Made by a program: the position numbers and the translations under genes
NCBI GenBank assembly: GCA_963734185.1
Contig: CAVTGA010000001.1
Coordinates: 620,001-684,000 of the forward strand
Length of the DNA: 64,000 nt
Origin: PALSA-894 sp963734185
GTDB lineage: Bacteria; Pseudomonadota; Alphaproteobacteria; Rhizobiales; Xanthobacteraceae
Direction: 5' to 3'
Shown here: one piece after another, positions 50,948 through 62,925 of the stretch
Position numbering within the stretch: the first letter of the stretch is position 1
Layout of the letters: every line of letters begins with the position of its first letter
The notes under the pieces: generated by a model
Database searches by the model: none
What the model saw: the letters and a program-made list of their open reading frames with translations, nothing else
Told to the model about the DNA's origin: nothing

Positions 50948-51274
50948 CTACTGGGGCGGGGCCGCCGGGGTGGCCGGCGTTCCGGCGCTCGGGGGCGGCG
51001 CCGGGTTGAAGGGCTGCGCGGCCGGCGGGGCTGCCGGCGTCGGCGCGGTTCGTGTCATCGCCGGGGGATTGGCCTCCGGCGTCGAGGCGGTCCTCACGCT
51101 GCCGCCGGGCATGGTGAAGGCATAGACCACGATGGCGGCCAGGAAGAAGGCGCCGATAATCCAGCCCCAGGGGGTGCCGGAACCGTCCGTCACCGGGTAC
51201 ATCCGCGGATCCGTACGCAACGGATCGTTGGGGAAATTCGGGTCCCGATACAGGGGATCGCGAAAGTCGCTCAT
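50948..51274 (-). CDS. Small single-span membrane protein with Pro/Ala tail
   Basis: 108 residues beginning MSDFRDPLYRDPNFPNDPLR. A single helix GWIIGAFFLAAIVVYAFT is in the middle, with a periplasmic Pro/Ala/Thr-rich tail. GGAGGTCGAG precedes ATG 51274. No known family. It is followed by a terminator carrying a group II intron. Confidence 0.72.
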   Translation of the reverse strand: MSDFRDPLYRDPNFPNDPLRTDPRMYPVTDGSGTPWGWIIGAFFLAAIVVYAFTMPGGSVRTASTPEANPPAMTRTAPTPAAPPAAQPFNPAPPPSAGTPATPAAPPQ

Positions 51275-51436
51275 CTCGACCTCCTTTAAGGTTCCGAGTG
51301 CTGCCTCCACAACGATCAAAGTCTGCCGAGGTTCCTGCGTCGACACTGGCTCCGGTGGATTGGGGCAGAAACGCCGCGAATCGGCCGCCGATTCGTGCGA
51401 GGCGCGAAGAAATGGCCGAAAGCGAGTGAAAACGCG

Positions 51437-51694
51437 CTAATCCGCCAGATCGAACAGCTTGCACCAGCCGGTGACGGCGACATCGCCCTCCATCACCTTG
51501 CAGCCGGCGGGCGGCTCGAACAGCGTGCAGGTTCCGCACATCATGATCCCGCCCACCGGCTCGTCCTGGTACTCGGCTTCTTCCTTGGTCAGTTTGCGTT
51601 GCGCGTGAGCTGCGCCGGCGGCGAGCGCGGCCGCGCCGCACAGCGCAACCCGCATCCACCGGCGCCGCCCCAAGTCGTCAGGTCTGTCGGTCAT
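51437..51694 (-). CDS. High-potential iron-sulfur protein (HiPIP)
   Basis: 85 residues. A twin-arginine-type signal (RRRWMRVALCGAAALAAGAAHA) is followed by a short domain with the four-Cys HiPIP pattern C-x2-C ... C ... C (MMCGTCTLFEPPAGCKVMEG, then GWCKLF). HiPIP carries one 4Fe-4S cluster at high potential as a periplasmic electron carrier. It starts 15 bases after the formaldehyde dehydrogenase stop on the same strand. Confidence 0.82.
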   Translation of the reverse strand: MTDRPDDLGRRRWMRVALCGAAALAAGAAHAQRKLTKEEAEYQDEPVGGIMMCGTCTLFEPPAGCKVMEGDVAVTGWCKLFDLAD

Positions 51695-51709
51695 GCGCGC
51701 CGGCCGTCG

Positions 51710-52837
<1,128 letters not shown>

Positions 52838-53103
52838 CCGTTTGTCTCCCGTCTTGCCGCCGCATGCACGATCGCGATCATAAGGGGCGGTTCTCAGTGC
52901 GGCGATCAAAATGCGCAACGCACGCGCGCGGTGGGTGCGCGGCCCGACACCGGGATTGACTGTCCGACCGGTCGGCGCAACAATTTCACGTTGCAAGACA
53001 GGTGGACGCGGTGTCGAACGCGCGCATCTGGTAGGGCCTGTGAGGCGCGCTTGGACCCGAACAGCAGGGACACAATAGTCAGTAACAACAGAGGGGCTGC
53101 TAA

Positions 53104-53403
53104 ATGCGTCGATTCTTGGTTGTCTCGGCGGCTCAGGTCGTCGTGTTGCTTGTGACTGGAGCAGGTACTTCTGTGCTCGCGCAAGGGCAGATGCCGACGC
53201 AAGGTGCCTGCGAGCAGCTCTGGGTCGAGCGCAACACGATCTACAAAGATCGTGGCTACTGCTTCAAGACGGATCGGGCCATTCGCTATTTCGGCAATGC
53301 CGGTTGCCGCTACGATGCTGAGAGCGAAGTGCCGCTTTCGCGCAGCGAACAGATGCGCGTTGCCGATATCCAGCGGGAGGAGCGGGCTCTCGGCTGCCGC
53401 TGA
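53104..53403 (+). CDS. YARHG-domain exported protein
   Basis: 99 residues. A signal peptide (MRRFLVVSAAQVVVLLVTGA) precedes a short YARHG domain with LWVERNTIYKDRGYCFKTDR and a conserved Cys pair (RGYC and NAGC). YARHG domains are extracellular or periplasmic and their role is unknown. Confidence 0.8.
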   Translation: MRRFLVVSAAQVVVLLVTGAGTSVLAQGQMPTQGACEQLWVERNTIYKDRGYCFKTDRAIRYFGNAGCRYDAESEVPLSRSEQMRVADIQREERALGCR

Positions 53404-53500
53404 AGCCGGCAAGGGCGCGGCGGCGCCCGCACCCCATCGCACTCTGCTTCACGACCCCCGAAGGCCGCCATGTCGATCGTGACGCGCCAACCGGTGCAGA

Positions 53501-54160
<660 letters not shown>

Positions 54161-54429
54161 GGCGCGTCTCCATCGGCGGCAAGTTCGCCGTTTATATAAG
54201 CCGGCCAAGGTCATAAGGCCAGTTTGCTTACCCGCAGCATCATTTCATTGCGCGCTGCGGCGCTGAGAGAACGAAACCGCCTTCGGCGTCATCGCGCGAG
54301 GAACGCATTTCTCGCCGTGCCCGGATGCGGGCGCGCTAACCGGGCGGGCGCGGGCGTTGCCCTGGCCGGCGATTGACATCTATGCTGCAACGCCGCAGAG
54401 CCGACGCGGCAGCCCGCAGAGACCTTTTC

Positions 54430-56442
<2,013 letters not shown>

Positions 56443-56504
56443 TTCCTTCCGGGAGGGATACGCGCCGATTGGAATCCACCGACGCGCCATGCGACCATCG
56501 CCTT

Positions 56505-57032
56505 ATGGACCCGCTCGCGCTGTTCTTTTCCACGAGGGGCCGTCTCGCGCGCAAGCCGTTCGCCTGGGCCGCGCTCGCGGTCTACGTCGCAGGCGTTGCC
56601 TCGCAGGCGTTGCTTTCCACGTCCGTTACGACGCGATCGGGACTGTGGCCGTTCATCGCCGTGCAGGCGGCGCTGATCTGGGCTTGGCTCGCGCTCCATA
56701 TCAAGCGGCTGCGCGATGCCAACACCGAGATCGCCGGTGCGATCGGGGTGGCGCTGATCTATTCGCTCGCCCTGGCGCTGCTTCTGCTCATCGTCACGCT
56801 GTTCACCGGGTTCGGCGCCGGGGCCGCCGATCGGGCGCCCGGCGCGCCGCCTCCCGCAGGCGACGCGGCCGTTGGGTTATTTCTGGTCGTGCTCCTCTTC
56901 GGCCTTCTGTTTGCGCCGGACTTCGGCGTGTTCGCGACGATCCTGAAGATCCTGGTCGTCGTCGCGTGCCTGCCGGCGCTGATCTCGTTCGCCTTTTCAC
57001 TGTGGGCGGGAACGCGCCCGAGCGTTGCATGA
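56505..57032 (+). CDS. DUF805 family membrane protein
   Basis: 175 residues. A DUF805-type start (LALFFSTRGRLARKPFAW) with the LHIKRLRDANT segment and about four transmembrane helices. Function unknown. It overlaps the next gene by four bases (ATGA). Confidence 0.82.
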   Translation: MDPLALFFSTRGRLARKPFAWAALAVYVAGVASQALLSTSVTTRSGLWPFIAVQAALIWAWLALHIKRLRDANTEIAGAIGVALIYSLALALLLLIVTLFTGFGAGAADRAPGAPPPAGDAAVGLFLVVLLFGLLFAPDFGVFATILKILVVVACLPALISFAFSLWAGTRPSVA

Positions 57033-57508
57033 CGCTCTATTTCGCATACGGCGCCAACATGGCGCGCGCGCCGATGACGCTGCGCTGTCGCGGCGCGCTT
57101 GCGCTCGGTGCCGCGCAGCTCGAAGGCTGGCGCTTCGTCATCACCGCGGACGGCTATGCCTCTATCGCGCCCCGCGCCGGTGCGGCCGTGTACGGCGTGC
57201 TGTGGCGGCTCACGCCGCGCGATCTCGCCGCCCTCAACGTGTTCGAAAGCCTGGACAGCGGCCTCTACCGCCGCACGCTCATGACCGTGCGCATCGCGTC
57301 GCGGCGCGCGCGCTCCCTGGTCTATGTCGGGCGCGGAGGCGGGGAGGGCAGGCCGAAGCCCGGCTATCTGGAAGCCGTGCTCGTCGGCGCGCGCGACTGG
57401 GATTTGCCGCCGCGCTATGTTGCGGAGCTGAGGCGCTGGGCGAGCGGCCGCTATCACGGCGCGCGGCCGGCCGAGACCGGGGAGATCGCATGCTCATCCG
57501 CCATGTGA
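57029..57508 (+). CDS. Gamma-glutamylcyclotransferase-like protein
   Basis: 159 residues beginning MTLYFAYGANMARAPMTLRC. The YGSN-like motif (YFAYGAN) and the later NVFESLDSGLYRRTLMTV match the GGCT fold, which cyclises gamma-glutamyl residues. The catalytic Glu region is present (FESLDSG). Start overlaps the DUF805 stop; the next gene begins 18 bases before this one ends. Confidence 0.8.
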   Translation: MTLYFAYGANMARAPMTLRCRGALALGAAQLEGWRFVITADGYASIAPRAGAAVYGVLWRLTPRDLAALNVFESLDSGLYRRTLMTVRIASRRARSLVYVGRGGGEGRPKPGYLEAVLVGARDWDLPPRYVAELRRWASGRYHGARPAETGEIACSSAM

Positions 57509-57783
57509 CGGTGCGCGGGGGGGTGCAGGGGGTGGGTTTCCGCATGTGGGTGGAGGACATGGCGCAGGCGAAGGCACTCGAAGGCTGGGTGCGCAACCGG
57601 CGCGACGGCGCGGTCGAGGCCGTGTTCGCAGGTCCTGACGACGCGGTCGAGGCGGTGATCGCGGAATGCCGGAACGGGCCGCCGAGCGCACGGGTCGAGA
57701 CGGTCGATGTGACGGAAGGCGGGAGCGAGATGCTCGGCCTGCGCGCGCCGGGCGAGCGGTTCTCGGTTCTGCGGACGGTGTGA
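57490..57783 (+). CDS. acyP: Acylphosphatase
   Basis: 97 residues. The active-site motif GGVQGVGFRMWVEDMAQA with the catalytic Arg and the later GWVRNRRDGAVEAVFAG carrying the catalytic Asn are clear. It hydrolyses acyl phosphates such as acetyl phosphate. It overlaps the preceding gene by 19 bases. Confidence 0.93.
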   Translation: MLIRHVTVRGGVQGVGFRMWVEDMAQAKALEGWVRNRRDGAVEAVFAGPDDAVEAVIAECRNGPPSARVETVDVTEGGSEMLGLRAPGERFSVLRTV

Positions 57784-57786
57784 ACG

Positions 57787-58029
57787 ATGACAGCCAGAGC
57801 TGCGATCGGCCTGATGCTCGCGCTGGTCCTGTTGCTTCCGATCGCGGGCGACGTTCAGATGCCACGCCCCGGGTCGCCCGGGAGCGGCGATCCGTCGATC
57901 CATAACTATGCGGACCGTGACCCGACCTGCCGTGCCTGGACCGACGGCTGCCGCGCCTGCACGGAGGTGGGCTGCTCCAATATCGGCATCGCGTGCCAGC
58001 CGGGCGAGATCCGCTGCACGCAGCGGTAG
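57787..58029 (+). CDS. Small secreted cysteine-rich protein
   Basis: 80 residues. A hydrophobic N-terminus (MTARAAIGLMLALVLLLPIA) is followed by a short domain with six Cys (TCRAW, CRACTEVGC, ACQPGEIRC), suggesting disulfides. No family recognised. Three bases after acyP, so probably cotranscribed. Confidence 0.68.
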   Translation: MTARAAIGLMLALVLLLPIAGDVQMPRPGSPGSGDPSIHNYADRDPTCRAWTDGCRACTEVGCSNIGIACQPGEIRCTQR

Positions 58030-58044
58030 GGTGGGCACAGGGCC

Positions 58045-58132
58045 GTAGCCCGGCTTGAGCGTGTAGCGAAAGCCGGGGGCGGTCTCGCCGCGCGGATTGA
58101 TTCCCGGGTTTCGCTGGCTCAACCCGGGCTAC
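58045..58132. repeat. REP-like palindrome (GTAGCCCGG ... CCCGGGCTAC)
   Basis: Begins GTAGCCCGGCTTGAGC and ends GCTCAACCCGGGCTAC, an imperfect inverted pair typical of REP-like sequences in Bradyrhizobium-type genomes. It ends two bases before the lipB stop. Confidence 0.75.
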
Positions 58133-58134
58133 AG

Positions 58135-58869
58135 TTACTTCGTCTCCCCGAACAGGCCTTCGAACTCCCGGCGTAGCGCCATGTCGACCTCCGCCGACGC
58201 GACCGCATGCCCGAGGTCGGCCAGGCTGGTCACGCCGAAGCGCGGCTCGGCGACCCCGCACGGCACAATGCCGGTGAAATGCGACAACTTCGGCGCGACG
58301 TTCAGGCTGATGCCGTGCAGCGTCACCCAGCGCTTGAGACGGATGCCGATGGCGGCGATCTTGTCCTCATGCGCTTCACCTTTGTCGGGGCGGCGCACCC
58401 AGACGCCGATGCGATCTTCGCGCCGCTCGCCGCGCACGTTGAAGGCCGCAAGCGCGCGGATGATCCATTCCTCCAAGGTGGCAACGTAGCGGCGCACATC
58501 CGGGGTGCGGCGCTTGAGGTCGATCATCACGTAGGCCACGCGCTGGCCCGGACCGTGATAGGTGAACTGCCCGCCGCGGCCGCTGGCGTGCACCGGAAAG
58601 CGCGCCTCGATCAGGTCGTCCGGCCGGGCGCTGGTGCCGGCGGTGTAGAGCGAAGGGTGTTCCACGAGCCACGCCAGCTCGTCCGCCCGTCCGTCCGCGA
58701 TAGCGCCGGCCCGCTCATCCATGAGCCGGACGGCGTCCCCATAGGGCACGAGCCCCTGGCTGACCCGCCATTCGATCGGGGCACCGCCGGCGCCGGCCAG
58801 GCCGTACGACAGGGAATCGCGGATATTAACCACCTCGTAACCATCCCGTGGTGACTTGAGAGCGTTCAT
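58135..58869 (-). CDS. lipB: Lipoyl(octanoyl) transferase LipB
   Basis: 244 residues. It transfers octanoyl from acyl carrier protein to lipoyl domains. The motif SGRGGQFTYHGPGQRVAYVM and the catalytic Cys in GIVPCGVAEPRFGVTSLAD are clear. ATG 58869 is the likely start (MNALKSPRDGYEVV). It is divergent from the FliN-like gene. Confidence 0.92.
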   Translation of the reverse strand: MNALKSPRDGYEVVNIRDSLSYGLAGAGGAPIEWRVSQGLVPYGDAVRLMDERAGAIADGRADELAWLVEHPSLYTAGTSARPDDLIEARFPVHASGRGGQFTYHGPGQRVAYVMIDLKRRTPDVRRYVATLEEWIIRALAAFNVRGERREDRIGVWVRRPDKGEAHEDKIAAIGIRLKRWVTLHGISLNVAPKLSHFTGIVPCGVAEPRFGVTSLADLGHAVASAEVDMALRREFEGLFGETK

Positions 58870-58892
58870 GGTCCCGGTTGCAAGGGTTGCGC

Positions 58893-59135
58893 GTGGCGAC
58901 AATCGACAAGGTCTCGCTCGACATCGCCGTGGTGCTCGGCACCACCTCGATGCCGGTGCATCAGGCCCTGCGGCTCGGCCGCGGCGCCATCATCGAGCTC
59001 AACTCCTCGGAAGAGGACGAGGTCAGGATACTGGTCGGCAATTTCCCGGTCGCCAAGGGCACGGTGGTGGTCAACGGCAACCGTATCGCGGTCGAAGTCA
59101 AGGAAATGCTGCCGCGCGCGCCGGACCAGCGCTGA
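58893..59135 (+). CDS. FliN-family flagellar motor switch protein
   Basis: 80 residues from GTG 58893 (VATIDKVSLDIAVVLGTT). The SpoA/FliN fold is clear: LGRGAIIELNSSEEDEVRILVGN and GTVVVNGNRIAVEVKEMLPR. FliN forms the switch complex; this copy is short and stands alone. AAGGG at 58882-58886 supports the GTG start; an in-frame TTG at 58878 is weaker. Confidence 0.83.
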   Translation: MATIDKVSLDIAVVLGTTSMPVHQALRLGRGAIIELNSSEEDEVRILVGNFPVAKGTVVVNGNRIAVEVKEMLPRAPDQR

Positions 59136-59261
59136 GTTCCGAGCCGCCGCGTTCCCGCCGGCGGCGGCGCCAACGCCGCGGATGCCGCGCCCTTGTCCTG
59201 CCCCAAGCGTTTTGTTACACGGGCGCCGTTCGTTGCCGGCCTGAAGCCGGCTTTCCCCCAT

Positions 59262-59346
59262 GCGGCTGTGGCGGAATTGGTAGACGCACTAGCTTGAGGT
59301 GCTAGCGGGGCAACCCGTGGAGGTTCGAGTCCTCTCGGCCGCACCA
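59262..59346 (+). tRNA. tRNA-Leu(GAG)
   Basis: 85 bases with acceptor GCGGCTG pairing CGGCCGC, D arm GGCGGAATTGGTAGACGC, anticodon stem CTAGC/GCTAG with loop containing GAG, a long variable arm, T arm GAGGTTCGAGTCCTC and encoded CCA. The long variable arm and D arm identify Leu. Confidence 0.95.
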
Positions 59347-59386
59347 TTTCGGATTGTCATCTTGAACGATCCTGCCCTTAGCGCAG

Positions 59387-60349
59387 CTACTGCGTCGGGC
59401 TGAGCGAGAGCGGCGCGTTCGGCCGGCTCGACTCGCGCCGCGGCGGCGCTTGTTTTTGCGCCGGCGGCGCCGGCTGTTCGGCAGCCGCAGGGGCAGGCGG
59501 CCGGTCCTTTGCGGCCCGCTTCGCGCTCTCCGGCTCTTCGTTCATGATGCTCACCGGCGGGATCGAGGCCGCCGAGGGCAGCGTATACTTGTCGGGAATA
59601 GGGGCGCGGGTCTCGCCCCCGGTCGGAGCGATCGCCGTGGATGCCGGGCCGGCCGGCGCGCCCGGTGTCCGCCAGCTTGCCGCATGGCGGGCGACATGCC
59701 CGTCGAACGTCTTCGCCCGGATGTTCTCGCGGACGCGCGCCGGCTGGTCGAACAAGGCAAGCGCGCCGCAACGCTCGGCCGTACACTTCTCGCGGACCAC
59801 CAGCAGGTTGGCGGTCAGGCCGAACGGGTCCTGCTGCAGCGAGCGCCGCAGGGCCGCGATGCTGTCGTCGAACTGCGCCGTGCGCGGACCGGCGTATCTG
59901 GCCGCCACGGTCAGCAGGTCGAACCGCGCTGCCGTATACACGTTTGCCGCGGCGAGGCTTTCGGGCGCCGCGAACAGGATCTGGGCGCAGGCGGTGTCGA
60001 CCACTTCGCCGGTCCGCTCCAGGCAGGCAAGCGTCGAGCCCGCAGCCAATGCCTGCGCGCGCAGCTCGCCGAGCCGCGCTTCGATGGCGCGGCGTTGTTC
60101 GAGCAGATTGAGATAGGAGACAAGCCAGAAGCCGGTTGCGAGAAAGGCCGCGAACGACGTCAGGGCGAGCGACGGCCGCAATCCGCGGCGGGCGTAGGGC
60201 CCGACCGCAATGGCGCCGATCAGTGTCAATCCCGCGACCGCCAAGCCGAGCAGCAGGATCAGGCTGTGCTGTGAGTACTCCAAGCGCTTTTCCTCGTGTG
60301 GAACGCGTTCGGCCCCCGGCCCCGGTTCGGCAGGCTGAAAGTCTACCAA
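59387..60349 (-). CDS. Hypothetical membrane protein with proline-rich tail
   Basis: 320 residues. Two membrane helices near the N-terminus (LILLLGLAVAGLTLIGAIAVG and LALTSFAAFLATGFWLVSYL) flank a short loop; a helical domain with Cys pairs follows (ACLERTGEVVDTACAQI, EKCTAERCG), then a Pro/Ala/Glu-rich cytosolic-type tail. No family known. GTG or ATG at 60349 used; an alternative shorter start cannot be excluded. It is convergent with the tRNA. Confidence 0.65.
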   Translation of the reverse strand: MVDFQPAEPGPGAERVPHEEKRLEYSQHSLILLLGLAVAGLTLIGAIAVGPYARRGLRPSLALTSFAAFLATGFWLVSYLNLLEQRRAIEARLGELRAQALAAGSTLACLERTGEVVDTACAQILFAAPESLAAANVYTAARFDLLTVAARYAGPRTAQFDDSIAALRRSLQQDPFGLTANLLVVREKCTAERCGALALFDQPARVRENIRAKTFDGHVARHAASWRTPGAPAGPASTAIAPTGGETRAPIPDKYTLPSAASIPPVSIMNEEPESAKRAAKDRPPAPAAAEQPAPPAQKQAPPRRESSRPNAPLSLSPTQ

Positions 60350-60592
60350 GGAATGACGTTGCCCGGTGTCAATTCTGCGGCCGCCCGCGCCTGGTTGTTC
60401 AGCCGGGAGATGCGCAGCGTCATCGCAGTTCTCCTTCGGGCCCCGCCACTTATGCCATCGGCCCGCCGCTGCAACAATCCGAGCCGCCGCGCGCCGTCAG
60501 TCCTGAGAAGGTCTTGCCCAAGTTTATTGCCGCCGTCAGTCGGCCCGCGTACAAGCGGACGGCAGCGAACGAATTTCAAGCGCGAGACCGGC

Positions 60593-61999
60593 ATGCTCGA
60601 CGAGAAGGACATGACGGCGATTGCCGACGCGCCGGCCTTGCGCGACACCGACGGCGCGATCCGCGCCGACTATGTGAACGAGGTGGCGGCGGCCATCGAG
60701 CGTCGCGACGCCGCCCGCCTGCGCGCGCTGATCGGCGAACTGCATGAGGCCGACGTCGGCGACCTGATCGAGGCGCTCGAGCCCGACCTGCGGCCGAAGC
60801 TCGTCGAGCTGATGGGTGCGGACTTCGACTTCGCAGCCCTCACCGAGGTCGACGACACGGTACGCGAGGAGATCCTCGAGGAGCTGCCGTCCGGGACCGT
60901 GGCCGAGGGCGTGCGTGACCTCGATTCCGACGATGCGGTCTACATCCTGGAAGACCTGTCCAAGGACGAGCAGGCCGAGATCCTCGAGCAGCTCCCGCCG
61001 TTCGAACGCGTCGCGATCGCACGCCGGCTCGACTACCCGGAAGAGTCGGCCGGGCGGCGCATGCAGACCGAGTTCATCTCGGTGCCGCCGACCTGGACCG
61101 TCGGGCAGACCATCGACTACATGCGCGAGACCGCCGACCTGCCGGACCGTTTCTTCGAAATCTACGCGGTCGACGCCGACCACCGGCTGCGCGGAGTGGT
61201 GGCGCTCGACCGCCTGCTGCGCACCAAGCGGCCGGTCCCGGTCACCGAGCTGATGGAACCCGAGCGCCACGTGGTGCGCGCGACCGACGACCAGGAGGCG
61301 GTGGCGCGCATGTTCGAGCGCTACGACCTGATCGCGGCGCCGGTGCTCGACGAAAGGGCTCGCATGGTCGGCGTGATCACCTTCGACGACGTGGTCGACG
61401 TGATCGAGCAGGAGGCCGAGGAGGACATCAAGGCGCTCGGCGGCGTCAAGGGCGAGGAAGAGCTGTCCGACTCGGTATGGACCATCGCCAAGGGCCGCTT
61501 CAACTGGCTGCTGGTCAACCTTGCGACCGCGTTCCTGGCGTCTTCGGTGCTCGGGCTGTTCGAGGGCGAGCTGCAGAAGATGGTGGCGCTCGCCGTGCTG
61601 GCGCCGATCGTGGCGAGTCAGGGCGGCAACGCCGCGACGCAGACCATGACGGTCGCGGTGCGCGCGCTCGCGACGCGCGACCTCTCCAGCGCCAATGCGC
61701 GCCGCGTGATCCTGCGCGAGCTGATGGTCGGCCTGTGCAACGGGCTCGCCTTCGCGGTGATCACCGGGGTCGCCGCCTATGCGTGGTTCAAGGTGCCCGG
61801 CCTCGGCTTCGTGATCGCGCTCGCGATGGTCTGCAATCTCGTCGCCGCGGCGCTGGGCGGCATCATGATCCCGCTGCTGCTCCAGCGCTTGCGCTACGAT
61901 CCGGCAGTCGGCTCGGGCGTTTTCGTCACCACGATCACCGACGTGGTCGGGTTCTTCTCGTTCCTCGGCATCGCGACCCTGTGGTTCGGATTGAAGTAG
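60593..61999 (+). CDS. mgtE: Magnesium transporter MgtE
   Basis: 468 residues. N-terminal superhelical domain (DADVGDLIEALEPDLRPKLVELMG-like) and two CBS domains regulate the channel; five transmembrane helices follow, with the conserved LAPIVASQGGNAATQTMTVAVR segment and a FVTTITDVVGFFSFLGIATLWF end containing the pore Asp. It carries Mg2+ across the inner membrane. ATG 60593 matches the family start. No magnesium riboswitch was recognised upstream. Confidence 0.92.
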   Translation: MLDEKDMTAIADAPALRDTDGAIRADYVNEVAAAIERRDAARLRALIGELHEADVGDLIEALEPDLRPKLVELMGADFDFAALTEVDDTVREEILEELPSGTVAEGVRDLDSDDAVYILEDLSKDEQAEILEQLPPFERVAIARRLDYPEESAGRRMQTEFISVPPTWTVGQTIDYMRETADLPDRFFEIYAVDADHRLRGVVALDRLLRTKRPVPVTELMEPERHVVRATDDQEAVARMFERYDLIAAPVLDERARMVGVITFDDVVDVIEQEAEEDIKALGGVKGEEELSDSVWTIAKGRFNWLLVNLATAFLASSVLGLFEGELQKMVALAVLAPIVASQGGNAATQTMTVAVRALATRDLSSANARRVILRELMVGLCNGLAFAVITGVAAYAWFKVPGLGFVIALAMVCNLVAAALGGIMIPLLLQRLRYDPAVGSGVFVTTITDVVGFFSFLGIATLWFGLK

Positions 62000-62003
62000 C
62001 GAT

Positions 62004-62079
62004 CTAGTGTCCCGATTCCGAAGTTCGCCAGCACTTGCGGCATGCTCTGAGGCGAACTTCGGAATCAAAGGGACACTAG
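62004..62079. repeat. Palindromic repeat copy 2 (GAAGTTCGC family)
   Basis: CTAGTGTCCCGATTCCGAAG-then-TTCGC and GCGAACTTCGGAATC with CACTAG end. It pairs over almost the whole length and lies five bases after the mgtE stop. Same family as 34714-34773 and 62093-62169. Confidence 0.85.
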
Positions 62080-62092
62080 CAACTCTATGATT

Positions 62093-62169
62093 CTAGTGCC
62101 CGTTTGAACCCGAAGTTCGCAATTGTCTTTGCCGCGCACTGTGTGCGAACTTCGGGTTCGGGGCACTAG
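62093..62169. repeat. Palindromic repeat copy 3 (GAAGTTCGC family)
   Basis: CTAGTGCCCGTTTGAACCCG then AAGTTCGC, matched by GCGAACTTCGGGTTCGGGGC and ACTAG. Compensatory changes relative to copy 2 preserve pairing (GGATTCC / GGGTTCG). It lies 13 bases after copy 2. Confidence 0.85.
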
Positions 62170-62173
62170 CGCA

Positions 62174-62248
62174 AAAGCATGATGTTTTCCGAAAACCGGT
62201 GCCCACCCCGGATCAAGTCCGGGGCAGACTTTTTCGGGGTCATGCTTT
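62174..62248. repeat. Rhizobiales-type AAAGCATGA palindrome
   Basis: AAAGCATGA (62174-62182) and TCATGCTTT (62240-62248) form the ends of an imperfect palindrome common between genes in Hyphomicrobiales. It overlaps the last two bases of the TetR gene stop codon. Confidence 0.7.
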
Positions 62249-62831
62249 ACGCCGGCGGCGTGATCAGCGCCGCGATGGCGCCGGCGCGCACGGCCGGCGT
62301 CACGGCCTGTGCGTCGAGCAGGCTCTGGCCGAACAGATAGCTGTAGAACAGCACGGCGCGCGCCTGCGCGTCGCCGCGCGGCCAGCCGAGCGCGATGAAC
62401 AGGGCGGCGACGTCCCGCAGCCGTTCGGCGTCGACGCTGCGCACGGCCTTGGCGGCGCGCGCGTCGCCTTGCGCGAACGAGCGGATCGCAAGCTCGATGG
62501 CCAAGCCCCTGAGGTTGGCATGGCGCGTGTAGAGGTCGGCCAAACGGCCGAGCACCGCGGCCGGCTGCCCGCGGTCCGCGGCCTGCTGGCGGATGGCGGC
62601 GATGCGGCCCTCGCTCCAGGCCACGAGCACGGCGTCGATGAGGGCGCGCCGGTCGGCGAAATGCCAGTAGAAGCTGCCCTTGGTGACGCCGAGCGCCTTG
62701 GCCAGGGGCTCCACGCGCGCCGCCTCGATCCCGCCCGCGGCGAACGCGTCGAGCGCCGCCGCGATCCAGGCGGACGCATCGAGCCGCGGACTCGCGTCGC
62801 GTCGCGATGTATCCTTGCGCCGGGCCGCCAT
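62247..62831 (-). CDS. TetR-family transcriptional regulator
   Basis: 194 residues. N-terminal helix-turn-helix (about 26-72) with EPLAKALGVTKGSFYWHFAD, then a ligand-binding domain with no assigned subclass. It is divergent from an isovaleryl-CoA dehydrogenase gene. Two near-identical palindromic operators lie in the 94-base gap, suggesting it represses both. Start ATG 62831 is chosen by homology (MAARRKDTSRRDASPR). Confidence 0.88.
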   Translation of the reverse strand: MAARRKDTSRRDASPRLDASAWIAAALDAFAAGGIEAARVEPLAKALGVTKGSFYWHFADRRALIDAVLVAWSEGRIAAIRQQAADRGQPAAVLGRLADLYTRHANLRGLAIELAIRSFAQGDARAAKAVRSVDAERLRDVAALFIALGWPRGDAQARAVLFYSYLFGQSLLDAQAVTPAVRAGAIAALITPPA

Positions 62832-62847
62832 GGCCGTCACTTGACAC

Positions 62848-62884
62848 CATACGGTAGCGTATGTCAAACATACGTTACCGTATG
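62848..62884. promoter_or_regulatory. Two tandem palindromic TetR-type operators
   Basis: Each of CATACG-N4-CGTATG at 62848-62863 and 62869-62884 is a palindrome, spaced 21 bases centre to centre with five bases between; they are also inverted copies of each other with one mismatch. TTGACA at 62841-62846 (a -35 for the right-hand gene) touches the left site. This is an expected site for the TetR regulator next to it. Confidence 0.75.
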
Positions 62885-62925
62885 GACAGCGCGAACGCCA
62901 GCGTTTGCCTACCGGGGAGGACGCC

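Noticed and set aside
60350..60592. Magnesium riboswitch upstream of mgtE
   Set aside because: No M-box-like conserved core or terminator-type switch was seen in the 243-base leader.
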